Origin: Caenorhabditis elegans
Taxonomy: Eukaryota; Nematoda; Chromadorea; Rhabditida; Rhabditidae
NCBI RefSeq assembly: GCF_000002985.6
Contig: NC_003284.9
Span: 11,222,001 to 11,286,000 of the forward strand
Direction: 5' to 3'
DNA length: 64,000 nucleotides
Part shown: positions 37,982 to 50,796 of the stretch, in pieces
How the letters are laid out: every line of letters begins with the position of its first letter
Position numbering within the stretch: the first letter of the stretch is position 1
The notes under the pieces: generated by a model
Told to the model about the DNA's origin: nothing
The model's input: the letters and a program-made list of their open reading frames with translations, nothing else
The model's database searches: none
Made by a program: the position numbers and the translations under genes

Positions 37982-40910
37982 GAAAGTCACTTGGACGTCA
38001 TTTAAGTTCTACAACAACAGAAATTTAAAAAAAAAACTCACAAAATTAATCATCTCCTTGTTACTGTCTCCACTTTTGTTTCTTACGATAAATATAATTC
38101 TCATTTTTCCTACTCTATCAACTTGTTAATCCAATTTTCTACTCCCCCAATGCCTCAATTGTGTCACTTTTTCTTTTACTGCAAATGTATCGGCTGCTTG
38201 TAAAATTTTGTTTACTAATCAAATTATTTAATTTTTTTAAAAAATATTCTATAATATTATTCAGAATTAAACATTTATAATAATTGGAAAATCGACTCGT
38301 TTTTTTGCACGTTTTTTGCACATTTTTTTGCACATTTTTTTTTCAAAAATGATGGAAAATGGCTAGAAAAGCTAGGAAGGCTAGCAAGGTGTTGTGTACC
38401 GAAGGCGGAACAAGTAGAGAAGACGAGTCGCTCTAACTTTATAAATTAATCTGTCACTCTAACTTTTAAAATTAATCTGTCGTTCTAACTTGTTAAATTA
38501 ATATGTCGTTCTAACTTTATAAATTAATCTGTCACTCTAAATTTTTAAATTAATCTTTTTTTTTTTTTTTTTTTTTTTTTAGTTTTAAATTTTAAAAAAA
38601 TTTGACTCCTAACTTTTTATATTTTTATTGTTTTATTGAAGTTCTTGTCATGGTGCATCGAATGTGATATGAGTTTGAAGAAATATTCAAAATGTTTCCA
38701 GCTGATTGGAGAAACTTTTCTCTATTTCTCTGTCGAGGAAGACAAGTTAAGTCTAAACGGTCTAGTTAAAAGTCTAAATTGGTCTTCAGAAAAGGGAATT
38801 TGTTCGCAGCGTAAACTTAAGTATGTCATTGGTTATTAAGTATGCGGGTGAATAGGCTCACGTGGTCTTCTCTTTGTATTCTCTCAATACAATGATCGAG
38901 TTTCAAATATATTTCCTTCTGAAAAGTATAAACTTTTGGCAGCATCAAATTTCAATGCTTTATTGAAATTCCATCATTTATGTTGAGAAGGAAATTTAGT
39001 GAGGTGTTTTTTCAACCAATTTTTACCAAAAAAACCAATATTAAACTTTGTATTTTGAAGTTTTCTGTAATTTTTTTTTCTTTTCGACATTTTATTACGT
39101 AGGTGAATACCAATTTTAATTCAACTGAAATTTCGAGAAATTCTTTTTAAGTGAACTAATTTTGAAATTATTTAAAATCACTACTTTGGTGCCAAAGTGG
39201 CTAAATATCTTGTGAGCAAATTTTATTTTTCCCTAACTTCGACTGAAATTTTCAAAATACCTTAAACATGTTTTTTTTAACATTCAAAATTATAGTTTGT
39301 TGTAGAGTAAAAGAAATTAGTTTTTCAACAAGTACAAAAACGACCGTGTATTCAAAAAAGTTATGATTGTTAATTAGCAGATTACCAGAAACTAGAAAAG
39401 AACACATACAGAGAAATAACATACATTTTGAACAATAATTTCTTTAAGAGATCTCACCGAAACAACTAAACATGAAAGTTAATCTAAGTAATCCTTTTTC
39501 TGTTTATTTCATATAAACAGCCAAACTCAAACACATTATCCTATTGCAAACTACTCACAATATTCAGAGCGCATTACATTTTGCTTTTCATAACACTCTC
39601 GACTTAACGCCTTTCATTTTGTCGCCTTTCCACTCCTCGACGCCCTTCCTCCTCTCCAAACACCTCGATTATTTTGAAATGGAAGCTTTTATTGACCTTT
39701 GAATCAATAAGACTTTCTCAACAGGGCAAACATAATTTTTTCTCTTTTTTCCCTCATCTTTCTATCATAGTGCTTGTGGTGGACGCGACCCTATGTCTTA
39801 CAACCAGCTTTAGTAATGTTTTGACATTTGATTTTTGAACAACACTGACCAAATCCGATGGCGAAATACATTAGGTCGTTAGTAATCAAATCAAAATTTT
39901 ACCTCTTTCTCACTTATTTTATCAGTTAGTGTGGTTTTCAGTTGTATAACAAACATTGTTTTCATGCGGTATGTATGGAGATCAATGGTTTTATCAGCAA
40001 TTTGGCAAATATAGTTGTGTCTGTTCAAAAAATATATATTCAGACCAAGTTTGCTTACTGAAAACATGTTAGTTTGCAGAACGTTTTTTAAAATTTTGTG
40101 TTTTTAGAAGAATTTTTGTGATATAATCAGTTTCTTAGAAATAATAAGTTTTTGCAGTGCAAAAACATTTAAAAAAATATCGATTTTGAGGATTTTGAAC
40201 TGAAACACTTAAACTAAAACAAAAATTAACAATGTCTATTTTTTTTAACAGATACTTTGCAAGAAAATGTATTTTAAATCAATCTTTCAAATATGTTACT
40301 TCTGTATTGAAGTTTTTTCCCCGTATTCCTCTCATTATATTACACTCTCACTCCAAATTCCTCTTTGACCTTTTCCCTTTCGATTTCTTCCTCATAAAAT
40401 GTTTCCATTTTCATGGCCAGGGGCAAAAGCATTCGGTTTCCCCTACCACACACAGCTCTCTCATCCCACAATTTCTTTCCAACTGAATGAATAATTGGAG
40501 TGCGTTAGAGCGCGGTTGCAAAGACAGCTGAAAGGAAAGGGGAATGCCCGCGAAACGACGTGGCCCTTTCACTGTTGTAAACAGACTTCATTCATTTCTC
40601 CCTCGCGTGTTTTTTTTTGCGTTGCCCTCTTCCCGTCTCTCTACGCTTTGCGACATCTCTTTTTCTTTTCCATATTAAGCAAGTTTAGTTGATCGCTGCT
40701 TTTCGATAACACCATTCAAATGTTTTTTTTTATTTTCCAAAGATCGTTTTTGATGTTATTTCTTTTCATTTAAAAGTTGCCATTTGAAATTAGTTTTTCC
40801 CATTGTTCTATTCAGAAAGCAAACATCTAATATTTAACAATTTTCAGGTCGGTGCATGTAGCGATAACGTGATAAGACAACCATCGTTTCTGCTTCATTT
40901 GTTCGTCAAA
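37982..40910. other. intergenic with tandem repeat; upstream region of TMEM104 homologue
   Basis: Contains the tandem repeat and T tract at 38430-38580. From about 40300 the plus strand becomes pyrimidine-rich with GC-richer sequence (40490-40660), plausibly promoter DNA for the 40911 gene. No additional gene is supported. Confidence 0.6.
38430..38580. repeat. ~33-bp tandem repeat ending in a T25 tract
   Basis: About four imperfect copies of a unit reading TAAATTAATCTGTCACTCTAA (21 bases plus variable spacer; here split TAAATTAATC / TGTCACTCTAA) occupy 38430-38554. They run directly into 25 consecutive T (38556-38580). Confidence 0.85.
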
Positions 40911-43889
40911 ATGCAGAGTAACACAGATTCCAGCACCAGTGGCACTTACAGCCAAACGGTGAGTCATACAATACTGTTTTCTTTTTCTTTTCAAAATAAT
41001 CAATACATTTATAGGTCGGATTGCTCTATGTATTTAATTTGATTGTCGGAACTGGTGCATTGGCTCTCCCCAAAGCATTTCAAACAGCTGGATGGCTCCT
41101 CAGTATCACTCTTCTTACATTTTCCGCGTTCATGAGGTGTGTTCATCAGATAAAGAAAACAAAGATAGTGTTGATAAACAAGATATTTTGTTTAGAAAAC
41201 AACAGTTTTATGTAAGAAAAACAAAATACATGTTTCAAAAACAAGACGAAATACAATTTTAAAAAAAAATTTAGAATAAAAATACGAGCATTGTCAATAA
41301 TAAATTATTCATACTTTATAAAAAATTTGCATTAGAATTGAAAAATTCAACGAAAGAGGAGCATATTTTCCCAATCGTTATGTAAGATTTTTGATATCGA
41401 AGTAGTAAATACTTACCAAATTATTTTGAATTTTCTAATATTTCAGTTATGTTGCTGCAACATTTGTCATCGAAGCACTTTCCGTTGCCAATGCAGTTCT
41501 CTCTAAGAAACGACGTGTTGAATATGATGATGTCGTTGTGGCCGATGGACCATCCACTTTTGAAATTTCAAAGAAGGTTGAAGTGGTAAGTTTTGCAAAA
41601 TAAATTTAAAATTAGCAGAAACTTTATGCAGAGTGAGATGGCGTCAATGTTCTTGTCAAAAGTTTCGCTTGTGTTCTCCTACTTTGCCATCATTATCTAC
41701 TTGTTCGGTGATCTTGCAATTTACTCAACTACAGTTCCAAAATCTGCAATGAATATCGTTTGGTAAGCACATTGGTACTAGCTCCTGTCACTGGGAAAAC
41801 AGCAATATTTTCAAAAATATGTTTTAGATCTAGCTGGTTCACTGCATTAGCTTCATCTGTTTGACTGAACAGTTTCATAAAATTTATAACGACATAAAGC
41901 TTGGGCAAGAAGTTCAATACTTATTGCGTATAATAATGATAATATATGTCGTAAGAAACTTGTCAATTAAAAAAATAACATCTTAGATAATGGCGTTCAT
42001 AGGAAACATATATTTTGTTTCTTTTTAATTTTATAATGCTCATTTTGCTGTCTGTTTCACCAAACACTACACCCCTAGAATCAAATAAAAATAGAAATTT
42101 CAGTGCCACGATCAACGCTTCTACAGTTAAATCTAGTGATCCTTGCCACGAATCTTGGCCAGAAATATTGACAAGAATGACAGTGTATCGCTTTTTTGTG
42201 ATAATTTTTGTTGTCGTCGTGTGCCTTCCGATGGTTATCGCTGGAATCACTAAAACTCGTCACATTCAAATTATGACAACGCTTTCAAGATGGGCGGGTG
42301 AGTTAATCACATCCATACAATATAACATTTATATTTATAATTTGAAAACAATTTCAGCGTTTATTCTCATGATTTCCCTAGCAACAATGCAACTCTCTAG
42401 CGACGGAGCTGCTGCTCATCCGCCTGCGTACAACTTCCACGGATTTGGATCACTTTTTGGATGTGCCGTATATGCTTTCATGTGTCATCACAGTATTCCG
42501 TCTCTTATCACTCCAATGAGGTAAGCAAATAATTTTTTCTCTAAAAATTAACTTACTAGTTAGAAAAACAACAATTAGAAACAATCACATTAACTTCGTC
42601 CTTTCAGAACCAAGGATAACGTTTTCGGCAAGATTGCACTTGTGTATGGAGTTGTTGGGGTATTCTACTTCACTCTTTCCCTTACTGGAGCTTTTGCTTT
42701 CGAGCATGTTCAAGATATCTACACTCTCAACTTTTTCCATGATGGCAACACATCATTTATCTACTCTATCATTGACTACTTCCTTGCCCTATTCCCAATC
42801 ATCACTCTCACTTCAAGCTACCCTATTATTGCACTCACATTGATCAATAATTTTAATGTGGTCAAAGACATTTTGTGTCCGAAAGTTGGGTGAGTTGATA
42901 ATATTGCAACATTTGACATTATCAGTTTGGTTTACAGGCAAGAGAACGAGTCCCTACTCGAGGCGGACAGTTTGGTTGAAGATAACGATACTGATGATGA
43001 GCGAGAAGCAAGAAACGCTAGAAATGAGGTTGGAAAAGAGAATGGGATCAAATTATTCGTTTTATTTCAGAAATCGGTATTCGATGTGTTGGTTCCGGCT
43101 CTTGTGTTGGCACTTCCTACTTTTTTGAGTTTGCTCACAGACGATATGTTGCTCCTTGCTTCTATTACCGGAAGTTTCCCAGGTAGGATATTATATCATG
43201 ATACTAATCAATTCCAAATATTTTGTGATTCTGAGTTAGCATAATGCTATCATTTCTAATTGAAGAAAAAGCCAATTATAAATTTCATGAAAAATGTAGT
43301 TCATATTTCAATACTTACTGAAACATAAAAACATAAATAAATAAAAATCTGTTACCACCAAAAAATGAGACGGTAATTAAAAATCAGTCACTGGCGAATT
43401 TTCGAGCTCGAAATGTACTATTTGTCCCAAACGTTTTTGTTTCAATTCTGTGCGTTTTGGATTTTTGACACCACATCGTAACTGTTTAAACGGCTACCCA
43501 TTCCCGAAAATCCTCTTTTAACAGCAAAAAATTTGATTGAATCCAGCCCTTACATTTTTCTTTCAAATCTCATAAATGTGTAGTAGATAGGTACATATTT
43601 AGGGGACGAAGCATAATGATTATTGTTATACTTTTTGTTGTTGAATAACAATGTTCTGTGAGCTTTTCAAGTACTAAATACAATATTTACAGGTGTCGCT
43701 GTTCAATTTGCAATTCCTTGCCTTCTCGTCACTGCTGCTCGCAAACATGCCAGATCTGTGCTTAACTTCCCGGTACCTCGCAAAAACAATAGTCCATTCC
43801 AAAGCCCTATTTGGATTGTGCTAATCTCCTCCTGGGCCGGATTCTCCATGATTATGGTCCTCCTGAATCTTGTTGGAGTCAAGTTCTGA
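40911..43889 (+). CDS. TMEM104-family amino-acid-transporter-like membrane protein, ~506 aa
   Basis: Nine exons: 40911-40958, 41015-41136, 41447-41585, 41632-41762, 42104-42297, 42358-42520, 42608-42889, 42938-43182, 43693-43889 (TGA). The frame is continuous over 1521 bases. A TTTTCAG acceptor ending at 40847 leaves a 63-base leader, suggesting trans-splicing. The N-terminal region (LYVFNLIVGTGAL, PKAFQTAGW) aligns closely in my recollection with human TMEM104, as do the ASMF, YLFGDLAIY, FGCAVYAFMCHHSIPSLITP and MYTLNF-like (IYTLNF) segments. Length is also close (496 aa in human). TMEM104 belongs to the SLC38/APC transporter superfamily; the substrate is not established. About ten or eleven spans are expected. 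A 42-base in-frame GT...AG segment at 43027-43068 could be a removable intron, giving 492 aa. Confidence 0.9.
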
Positions 43890-45010
43890 TTCCATTTTTA
43901 TACATACTGACTCTCGTTTTATGCACCCTTTTATCAATTTTCAACATTACGGATATACTTGCTTAGTGTTTTCTAGTCGCATTACCCACCCATACCCCTT
44001 TGCATTTATTTCTTTTACTCACCTTAACTCATCCGTACTTTGCCACTGGTCATCTTTCATTTCAGCGCCCAAAACAATTAACATTTCATTTCTTTCTCAG
44101 ACACTCGCAATGCCCTCTAAATTGTGCAATTTCCCAACATTCAAAAATCAAACGTTTTGCATTTAATAACTTAAAAACCAACATTTGCTGTTCGTGCCGC
44201 CTAGAACCTAGTCAAGTCACACCATCCTTTCCCGCGTTTATTTTTACTTCAATTTCCGGTCAATTTCACTAAACTGATGTTTTATGTGATGAAAGTGTTA
44301 CTTATTAAAGGATAACTTTTTTTTAAACAGAAATGTGTATTCAGAAACAGTTTTTTTTCTATTTAATGAGTAAGGTAAAATATCAATTTTGAACCAGAGT
44401 TTGGGAAGTGTTTAGTATATGAAACAGTTTGTGATTTACTTTTTTAAAAAATATATTAAATCGGCTTAGGACACAATTGATAAATATATTTTGTCTACAA
44501 CGCATATTTGTGTACAAAATGTAGTCCGAAACTTTTCTGATTGGCTATGTTTCAATGTCCCATTTTAATCTTCATGTGAACAATTTTCGAACTCATTTTT
44601 TCCTTAAATTTTAGGCGTCAAAAACATCACTGTTGAGCCGTAATATACAGACTAATTAATTTTTTTAGCCATCAACATTAGGGGTCCAGCTACGTGCTAT
44701 GAAATATCAACAAGAATGGATGATTTTAATCTACATAAGTTGCGTTTTGAGATGTTCAATTCTATGGAACTCAATTTTTTTTTGGTTTTCAAACAAAATT
44801 TAGCATTTGAATTATTTTTTAGCATTTTTATCATTCAAAAACATAAACATATGTAACAAACTATGAATTTGAATGGTTTCTTGGTCGTCAATTTCATATT
44901 GTCAGAATTTCCGCGCGGCTTCTTCAGTTTCTTTCATCGCTTCTCTGATATCAGCTGGTCTTCTGCTTCTCTCCTCTTTTCACAGACACAGAAATCGGAT
45001 AGGAGAGAAT
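43890..45010 (+). other. 3' UTR of TMEM104 homologue and upstream region of next gene
   Basis: No gene is supported. The first few hundred bases are pyrimidine-rich and probably 3' UTR. Bases 44895-44985 are pyrimidine-rich and end in a TTTTCACAG acceptor (44985) just before the next ORF. Confidence 0.55.
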
Positions 45011-45298
45011 ATGGAATCTGCCTGCGCTCAGACCGGATTGAACATTTCGAATCAAGGTCAAACTATGAATGAAGCATCGGACATTCTCAGTTCTCTATTC
45101 CTCTATTTTACGCCTTTATCCGCCATGTTCACCGAGCTTTGCACCATATTCGCTACCGTTGAGTTATTATGTTTGATGTATCGACAACTAGACAATTTGA
45201 ACAATTCGGAATTACAAAAAGACGATGACGGACTAGTTCTGCATAAGAAATATTACCAAGTGGATCGGCAGTCTTCTCCGTTTTGGAATAATCTTTGA
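45011..45298 (+). CDS. small membrane protein, 95 aa, unrecognised, single exon
   Basis: The reading frame starts at ATG 45011, 25 bases after a TTTTCACAG acceptor ending at 44985, which could serve for spliced-leader addition. The product (MESACAQTGLNISNQG...) has a polar N-terminus, one long hydrophobic stretch (LSSLFLYFTPLSAMFTEL, then IFATVELLCLM; about residues 27-57, enough for one or two spans) and a polar, acidic tail ending QSSPFWNNL. The frame remains open upstream of the ATG, but that part looks like pyrimidine-rich non-coding DNA. It is convergent with the metallo-beta-lactamase gene, with only 92 bases between stop codons. I do not recognise a family. Confidence 0.6.
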   Translation: MESACAQTGLNISNQGQTMNEASDILSSLFLYFTPLSAMFTELCTIFATVELLCLMYRQLDNLNNSELQKDDDGLVLHKKYYQVDRQSSPFWNNL

Positions 45299-45335
45299 AT
45301 TCGAAATAAGATCGTGATGAAAAGTATGAATATAT

Positions 45336-45341
45336 TTTATT
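45336..45341 (-). promoter_or_regulatory. polyadenylation signal AATAAA of the MBL gene
   Basis: AATAAA on the minus strand, 50 bases past the stop at 45391 and only 38 bases beyond the stop of the convergent gene, so the two 3' ends probably overlap. Confidence 0.75.
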
Positions 45342-45390
45342 GAACGTCAAAACAAAAAACACATTATTTTACTCAACAATACCATACATA

Positions 45391-47023
45391 TTAATGCACT
45401 TGAGTGGCTTTTTCTCTAGCTTCAATCAACTTTCTGACAATGTTTCGTCCAATCACAATCTTCATACTTTTATCTCTTGTTTCGTAACGAACTCCTTCCG
45501 CCTCATCAATTCTGAACTGATTAACTGTTTTTTATAGTCAAACTATGTTTAAAGTTTTTTGAAATGAATAAATATTTTTTTCAATTTTGTACCTTAAATG
45601 TGTTCCAACATGTGTTCCTGCAATAACAGCCAATAAGAACCTATGATAAAGCTTGAACGTTGGGAGGCAGTTATTATCGGTGTCGTTTTTTGATGCAGAA
45701 TATCGTACCTGAACAAATCTAAAACATATTCGGCAAAAGTACCCCCAGCTCACCTCAACATCTTGACTTTTCACAAACTTCAAAATACTTCTGACTGAAT
45801 TTTCGTACTGTCGAATGTCTGTATATTGGTAGCTGTAATCCAGTAATTGTTTAACAAACAATAATAATTTATGACTTACGTGAACATTATATCATCAAAA
45901 CGGTAAAAGAGGTCACCGACAAATAGACGATTAGCGTACGGATACCAAAGTACAATACTGTCGGGAGTATGTCCAGGAGTCCACATGACCTTAAAAATAA
46001 TGATTAGTGTAAGAAACAAGAAATAGCGTTTTTGGTATAATTGCACAACATTTTCAGCTGAAAATATGCTTTTACTTCTAATAAATTGGAATGTTTTTTT
46101 TTTAACAAGTTATTTTGAGGCGCGCTTAATTTCAACAACATATTTTGTTTCAGCAAAAAAAGAATGATAGAGTATTTGAAAAATTATTTTTTCCCGAAAT
46201 TTGAACTGACTAGTATTTTCTAAAAAGTGCAAAATTGTTTCATCACAGAAGCTAGATTTTCGATGCAAAAAAGAAAAATGAGCAAAATTGATATTTTTTG
46301 CTATTATGAATAGCCTAAATCTGATTATGAAACATGGGGGTTTGGTGCATTTTTCAGTACAATTAGGCAAACACCTGCACAAAAGTACTGTTAAATCTGT
46401 AAAACTAATAATGAATATGCGGTGTTCAAAGTGATTTTTCGTAAATAATTCCAAAAAATCTTATTTTTCTTTATTTATATTTATTACCTGAACAATATTC
46501 ATCAAATGTGATTCATCTCCCAATATAATTTTGTCTCCATCATTTAGCCACCGGGTCACTTTGTACGTTTCGATTTCCCAATGCCAGCTACTATCCATCA
46601 ACCGGGTATAATATTTATTCTTGCGCCCGGCACACAAATCTTCCACCAAATGAGCCAATCCATTATTGCCGGTTGTTGAAAACCGCCAATTGCCTCCCGT
46701 CTAAACGAAATCGATCAAGAAAAAAGTTAGCACAAAAAGGTCAAACCTGTTCGGGATGATTATGAGTGATGACGACAATTATTTTCATATTCTCCATAAA
46801 GGACAATGAACGTAAGTAATGGTAGATGTTACCACAACCACATCCAGTATCAATTAGTAAAGCTAAAAAATAAATATGAACCTACCATCTGTGAAAAGCT
46901 TTTACCATCATTACCTGTATCTTCTGTTCCGAGAATTAGGTACATTAATGGAAAACATTCCCTAGTGTCTTCTTCTCGAATCCAATAAATATTATCAGCT
47001 AACTTGTCGTGGGTGAAGCTCAT
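45391..47023 (-). CDS. metallo-beta-lactamase-fold protein, 287 aa, altered metal motif
   Basis: Seven exons: 47023-46915, 46862-46747, 46700-46488, 45989-45880, 45832-45754, 45708-45593, 45511-45391 (TAA). The frame is continuous over 864 bases. There is no signal peptide, so it is probably cytosolic. MBL landmarks: LLIDTGCG (about residue 38), ITHNHPEQTGG (about 68-78), MWTPGHTPDSIVL with His153, FVGDLFY with Asp172, and GTH at 242 or 246. The canonical H-x-H-x-D-H motif here reads H70-N-H72-P-E74-Q75. Both His of the first pair are kept, but the Asp and the third His, ligands of the second metal, are replaced by Glu and Gln. The overall layout resembles MBLAC2-like or glyoxalase-II-like hydrolases. 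The substrate is unknown. A one-metal or non-catalytic enzyme is possible. Confidence 0.85.
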
Positions 47024-50000
47024 CGTGCTCTGGTGTGTGGGGGTGTCACATTGTGCCAAAGAATTTCTCCCACAGTTTGTAATGCATTATAAATTTGGCC
47101 GTCATTGTGGCAGTATGAAAAGCATCCCTCATCATTGAATGGTTTGAAAGGAAATGCTTGAAAACTGAGGAGGGATATTATAACAGAGTATAGTGATATT
47201 TTCAAATGTTTTAAATTTTCAAATGTTTTCAAAAGAAATTTTAGCACAAACTGTAAAAATGTAAAACTCAAAAACTAGTGAAAAACATACATATGTTAAA
47301 TCGCTATACATTTTTTAAACAATGTTCTAGATTCAGCATCCAAAGAAAGTTTTCACAATGTTAATGGATTATTATTCTCACAATAAATGACTATGGAAAT
47401 GAAAGTTTCAAGATTTTCAATTCACGACGCTCTTTCTTCCACATTTTGAAAGTTTTTTTGTGTAGAAAGTTTTACGATTCTTAACAAAAACCAATTTTTT
47501 GTCAATCATCGGTTCCAATCTTAGGTTCCCATTAACGACGGTCATCTTGAAAATAAGCCAATTTCATTTCAAAAAGCAATCACCATTCCAACACTCCTAT
47601 TTCGAATACCTCGAATTCACAGAAAATACCTGACCCATCTTTTACAACTACCATTCTACACATCTTTGCCGCCACAACTCAAATACGGTTACGCGTAATT
47701 GAATGTTTGTGCTCGCTTTTTCGTATTGTATTCGACGAGTCGCATCCAGTTTCAATGAATTTGTACGGGTACGTACGCCACTTCTGTTGACATATTCACT
47801 TTTTCTTCGCCCTTCTTTCCGTGTGTACATGGTGTTTCCATTTCCGGAGACAGAAAACTTTACAGCAGAACCGACTATTTTGAAATATTACTTTCTGGTA
47901 AATGTTTCGTCGAATTTCTAAACTATTACTGTGAGTCATTCGGTGTTCCATTTTGTTCATCTACACCCCTATCGGTTTTTGAGAAACTACCCAAAAAAGT
48001 CGAGGCAAGTGTGCGGGAGGAAAGACATGAATCATACAGTACCTTATATAAATAGATCAAATGTCGGGGTTGGGGAGAACCCACTTCAGAATCAATTTAC
48101 CTGATTTTGCGCACCGTCTTACACCCTTTATGCTGCACGGCCGTTTTTGGCAATGAACTTAATTCGTATGCTTGATTTGTGTCTGCCATGTTTTTTTGTG
48201 AAAAGTTCAAAAGTTGGCTTATTGTTCAATTCTAAAACGCAATTGATACATCAGTAAGAAGATTTATATTTGAACTACTTACTTTTCTCGGTACTCATTT
48301 TATATCCGCATTTCAACGTTTTTTTTGTTAAATTTAAAGAACGGTGTAAATAATATTCATGATCACACTCAGGGAAGTTAAATCGATTCAATTAATTTTT
48401 TAAATGATCTTGTATAATACACAAATACGTTGTTCTGTGCCGTTTTAAAATATTTAACTTTTTCTATGACGTCTAACATTGTAGCTTGTTTTAAAAAATC
48501 TGTGATTTGAAAATATGTTTTTGGTTTTTTTTCTTACTCATTGAATTATGGGAACAAATGGAATCAGTCATGACAAATAATCTGAAAAACTTGAAAAAAA
48601 ATTGTTTGCCGAAGCCGACATTTTAGCGGTTATTTTAGATTCTACTGAATATAAGCACGTCTGCCCAGTTCATTTTTGGACAAGAAACGAGAGATTATTT
48701 AAGTCACCCCCCCCCCTCCCATCGTTTTTGAATTGTTATTCGTTATGACAGTAACACCATCACAAATTGGTTTAAAATTGTGGGAATTGCGAGATTTTGA
48801 GTTCTAAAAACAACTCAAACTGATGAAATGTGCGTCGACTTTTTTGTACTGCAACCATCGCAGTGTCCCCGACTTTCACACGATCTCTCGCTCATTTTAG
48901 ACCGGTTGACAGTAGATGATCCTCAGTAATTATGAAGTTTCACCTGCCACGGGGCCGCCGTTTTCTATGCATTTGCTACTGCCTCATCTCTTTGCCGCTG
49001 CCATTTATTTTTGTTTACTGTACACATCATTCTGTTCCATTTTAACCCCTCTCCCTTTTACTATGTACTTTTCGAAAATTGTTCAATAGCCGAGAGCCCT
49101 GGATGTTTGAGCCGAGATATCTTTTTTATGTACACCGCCATGCTGGAACGCAGAGAAAACTGTTTATCTTCCCATTTTTCCAGAAACTCGTTCAAACGGA
49201 TACTTCTCTCAGTGAGAAGCGGTACCTAACCAATCAACATTTCAAAAATGATGGAGATTACCAGAGAAAGTGAGTTTCTTCATTTTAACTACTTAAATTA
49301 TTCCGATGACTTTCCAGGAGGTGAGTTGCGGAATGTTTGCCTTTGTATTTCGCGGTAAGGTGCTTACCATAGACTAACAAATCTAACTGATCAGCGATTG
49401 AAAATTCAAAACTTTGAAAAAATAACATTACAGGCATGCGTTTTTTAAAGAAAAAAGATTAATGAAACAGTGAGATAAGACGGAGTGCAAGATGAACAAG
49501 CACATCGGTAAATAAGAGGCTCGTTTCTTGTGCCTTGTCGCAATTTTTTATTGAGATATCTTTCCGATTGTCATTGAAGCATCACATTTATCCGCATAGG
49601 CTTATCTTATACTAGTGAATATTTTTGCAACTAGATCCTACTACTTTTTTATATAAAAATGTACACTACTACTCGTCCGGGTAAGTAACTGGCTGAAAAT
49701 TGCATTCACTTCGGCAAAATAAATTATCTAACAGGAGTTTATTTACAAAAACTTGGTAGATCATTTCTGAATGTATATATAGTTTAAAAAACATCACTTT
49801 TTTTTAGACCTGAGCAATTTAAATACTCTTGCTAATATAAAACACCGTGTTTGCTGAAAAAATACAGTGTTTTACATAGTTAAAGCTCAATCCGTTGCTT
49901 GAATTTCATTTAAACGAATCCATATTCAATCTTGAAAGTGACAGAAGTAGAATAGGAGTGTTCCCAGATTTAATCGCTTTTGTGAAAACCAGACAACTAA

Positions 50001-50796
50001 CACATATTCTCGCAACTTATATATGTAGGTGTTTCTAAACTTTTTCAAACATATTTGCACCGTTATTCCATTTGAACTAGTCATCAATCAATAAACTACT
50101 CGTGAGTACTCAAAGTTAATTCAAGGCTAATTTTCTTCTCACTTCAAATTTTTGAACAATTTTGTACAAACATATATTCCGAGGCGTTGTCTAGTTTTTG
50201 TCTCCTCTTCCACAAAAGTGCGTAGGCACGGTAGCAAATTGAAATGAATCACCTCAACCCAAAAAAATCTCAAATGTCATTTCGCACTTTAGCAAAGCCT
50301 CGAAACGTATGAATTTATGCAAAAACGCATGTCCAATAGGCGAAAAAAGTAGAATCGAGAGGAATCGTAACGACGTAAGGGTTGACTGAGTTGAGGATGA
50401 GATGATTTTTGGAGGACGCGCCCATCCCTCACACCTATTCTTTTTTCCGCATTCGCGCCAGATATCAAGAAGCCGCCGTTCCGTCCTCACTTCACACCCA
50501 TTTTAAAGTGATTCTTGACGCCTCCCTTTGCAAAAAAATTCCAAACACCGACTTGAATCAATATAAATATACATAGGCAAACAACTATGATCTCATTTCC
50601 TTTCGTGGAAAAGGGCAATAATAATATTTGATTGAGTTTTCTATTTCTCCTCATAGATTTTCATAGGTTACTCATAGGTTTTTTTCTCTTTATACAACAG
50701 TCTAGAATACTGAAATATATTAATTTTGCATTGCCTGTTTTGTTCTGCCGCCATGTATAAAAAGAGTTGAGGAACAAAAAATTTCATTTTCTGACT
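47024..50796. other. divergent intergenic region between MBL gene and ifb-1
   Basis: 3.8 kb with no gene supported. It should hold the promoters of the two divergent genes. GC-richer blocks lie at about 48840-49230 and 50190-50520. A run of 10 C lies at 48707-48716, rare in this AT-rich DNA. Confidence 0.55.
48707..48716. repeat. poly-C tract (C10)
   Basis: Ten consecutive C, followed by TCCC, in the MBL/ifb-1 intergenic region. Confidence 0.9.
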
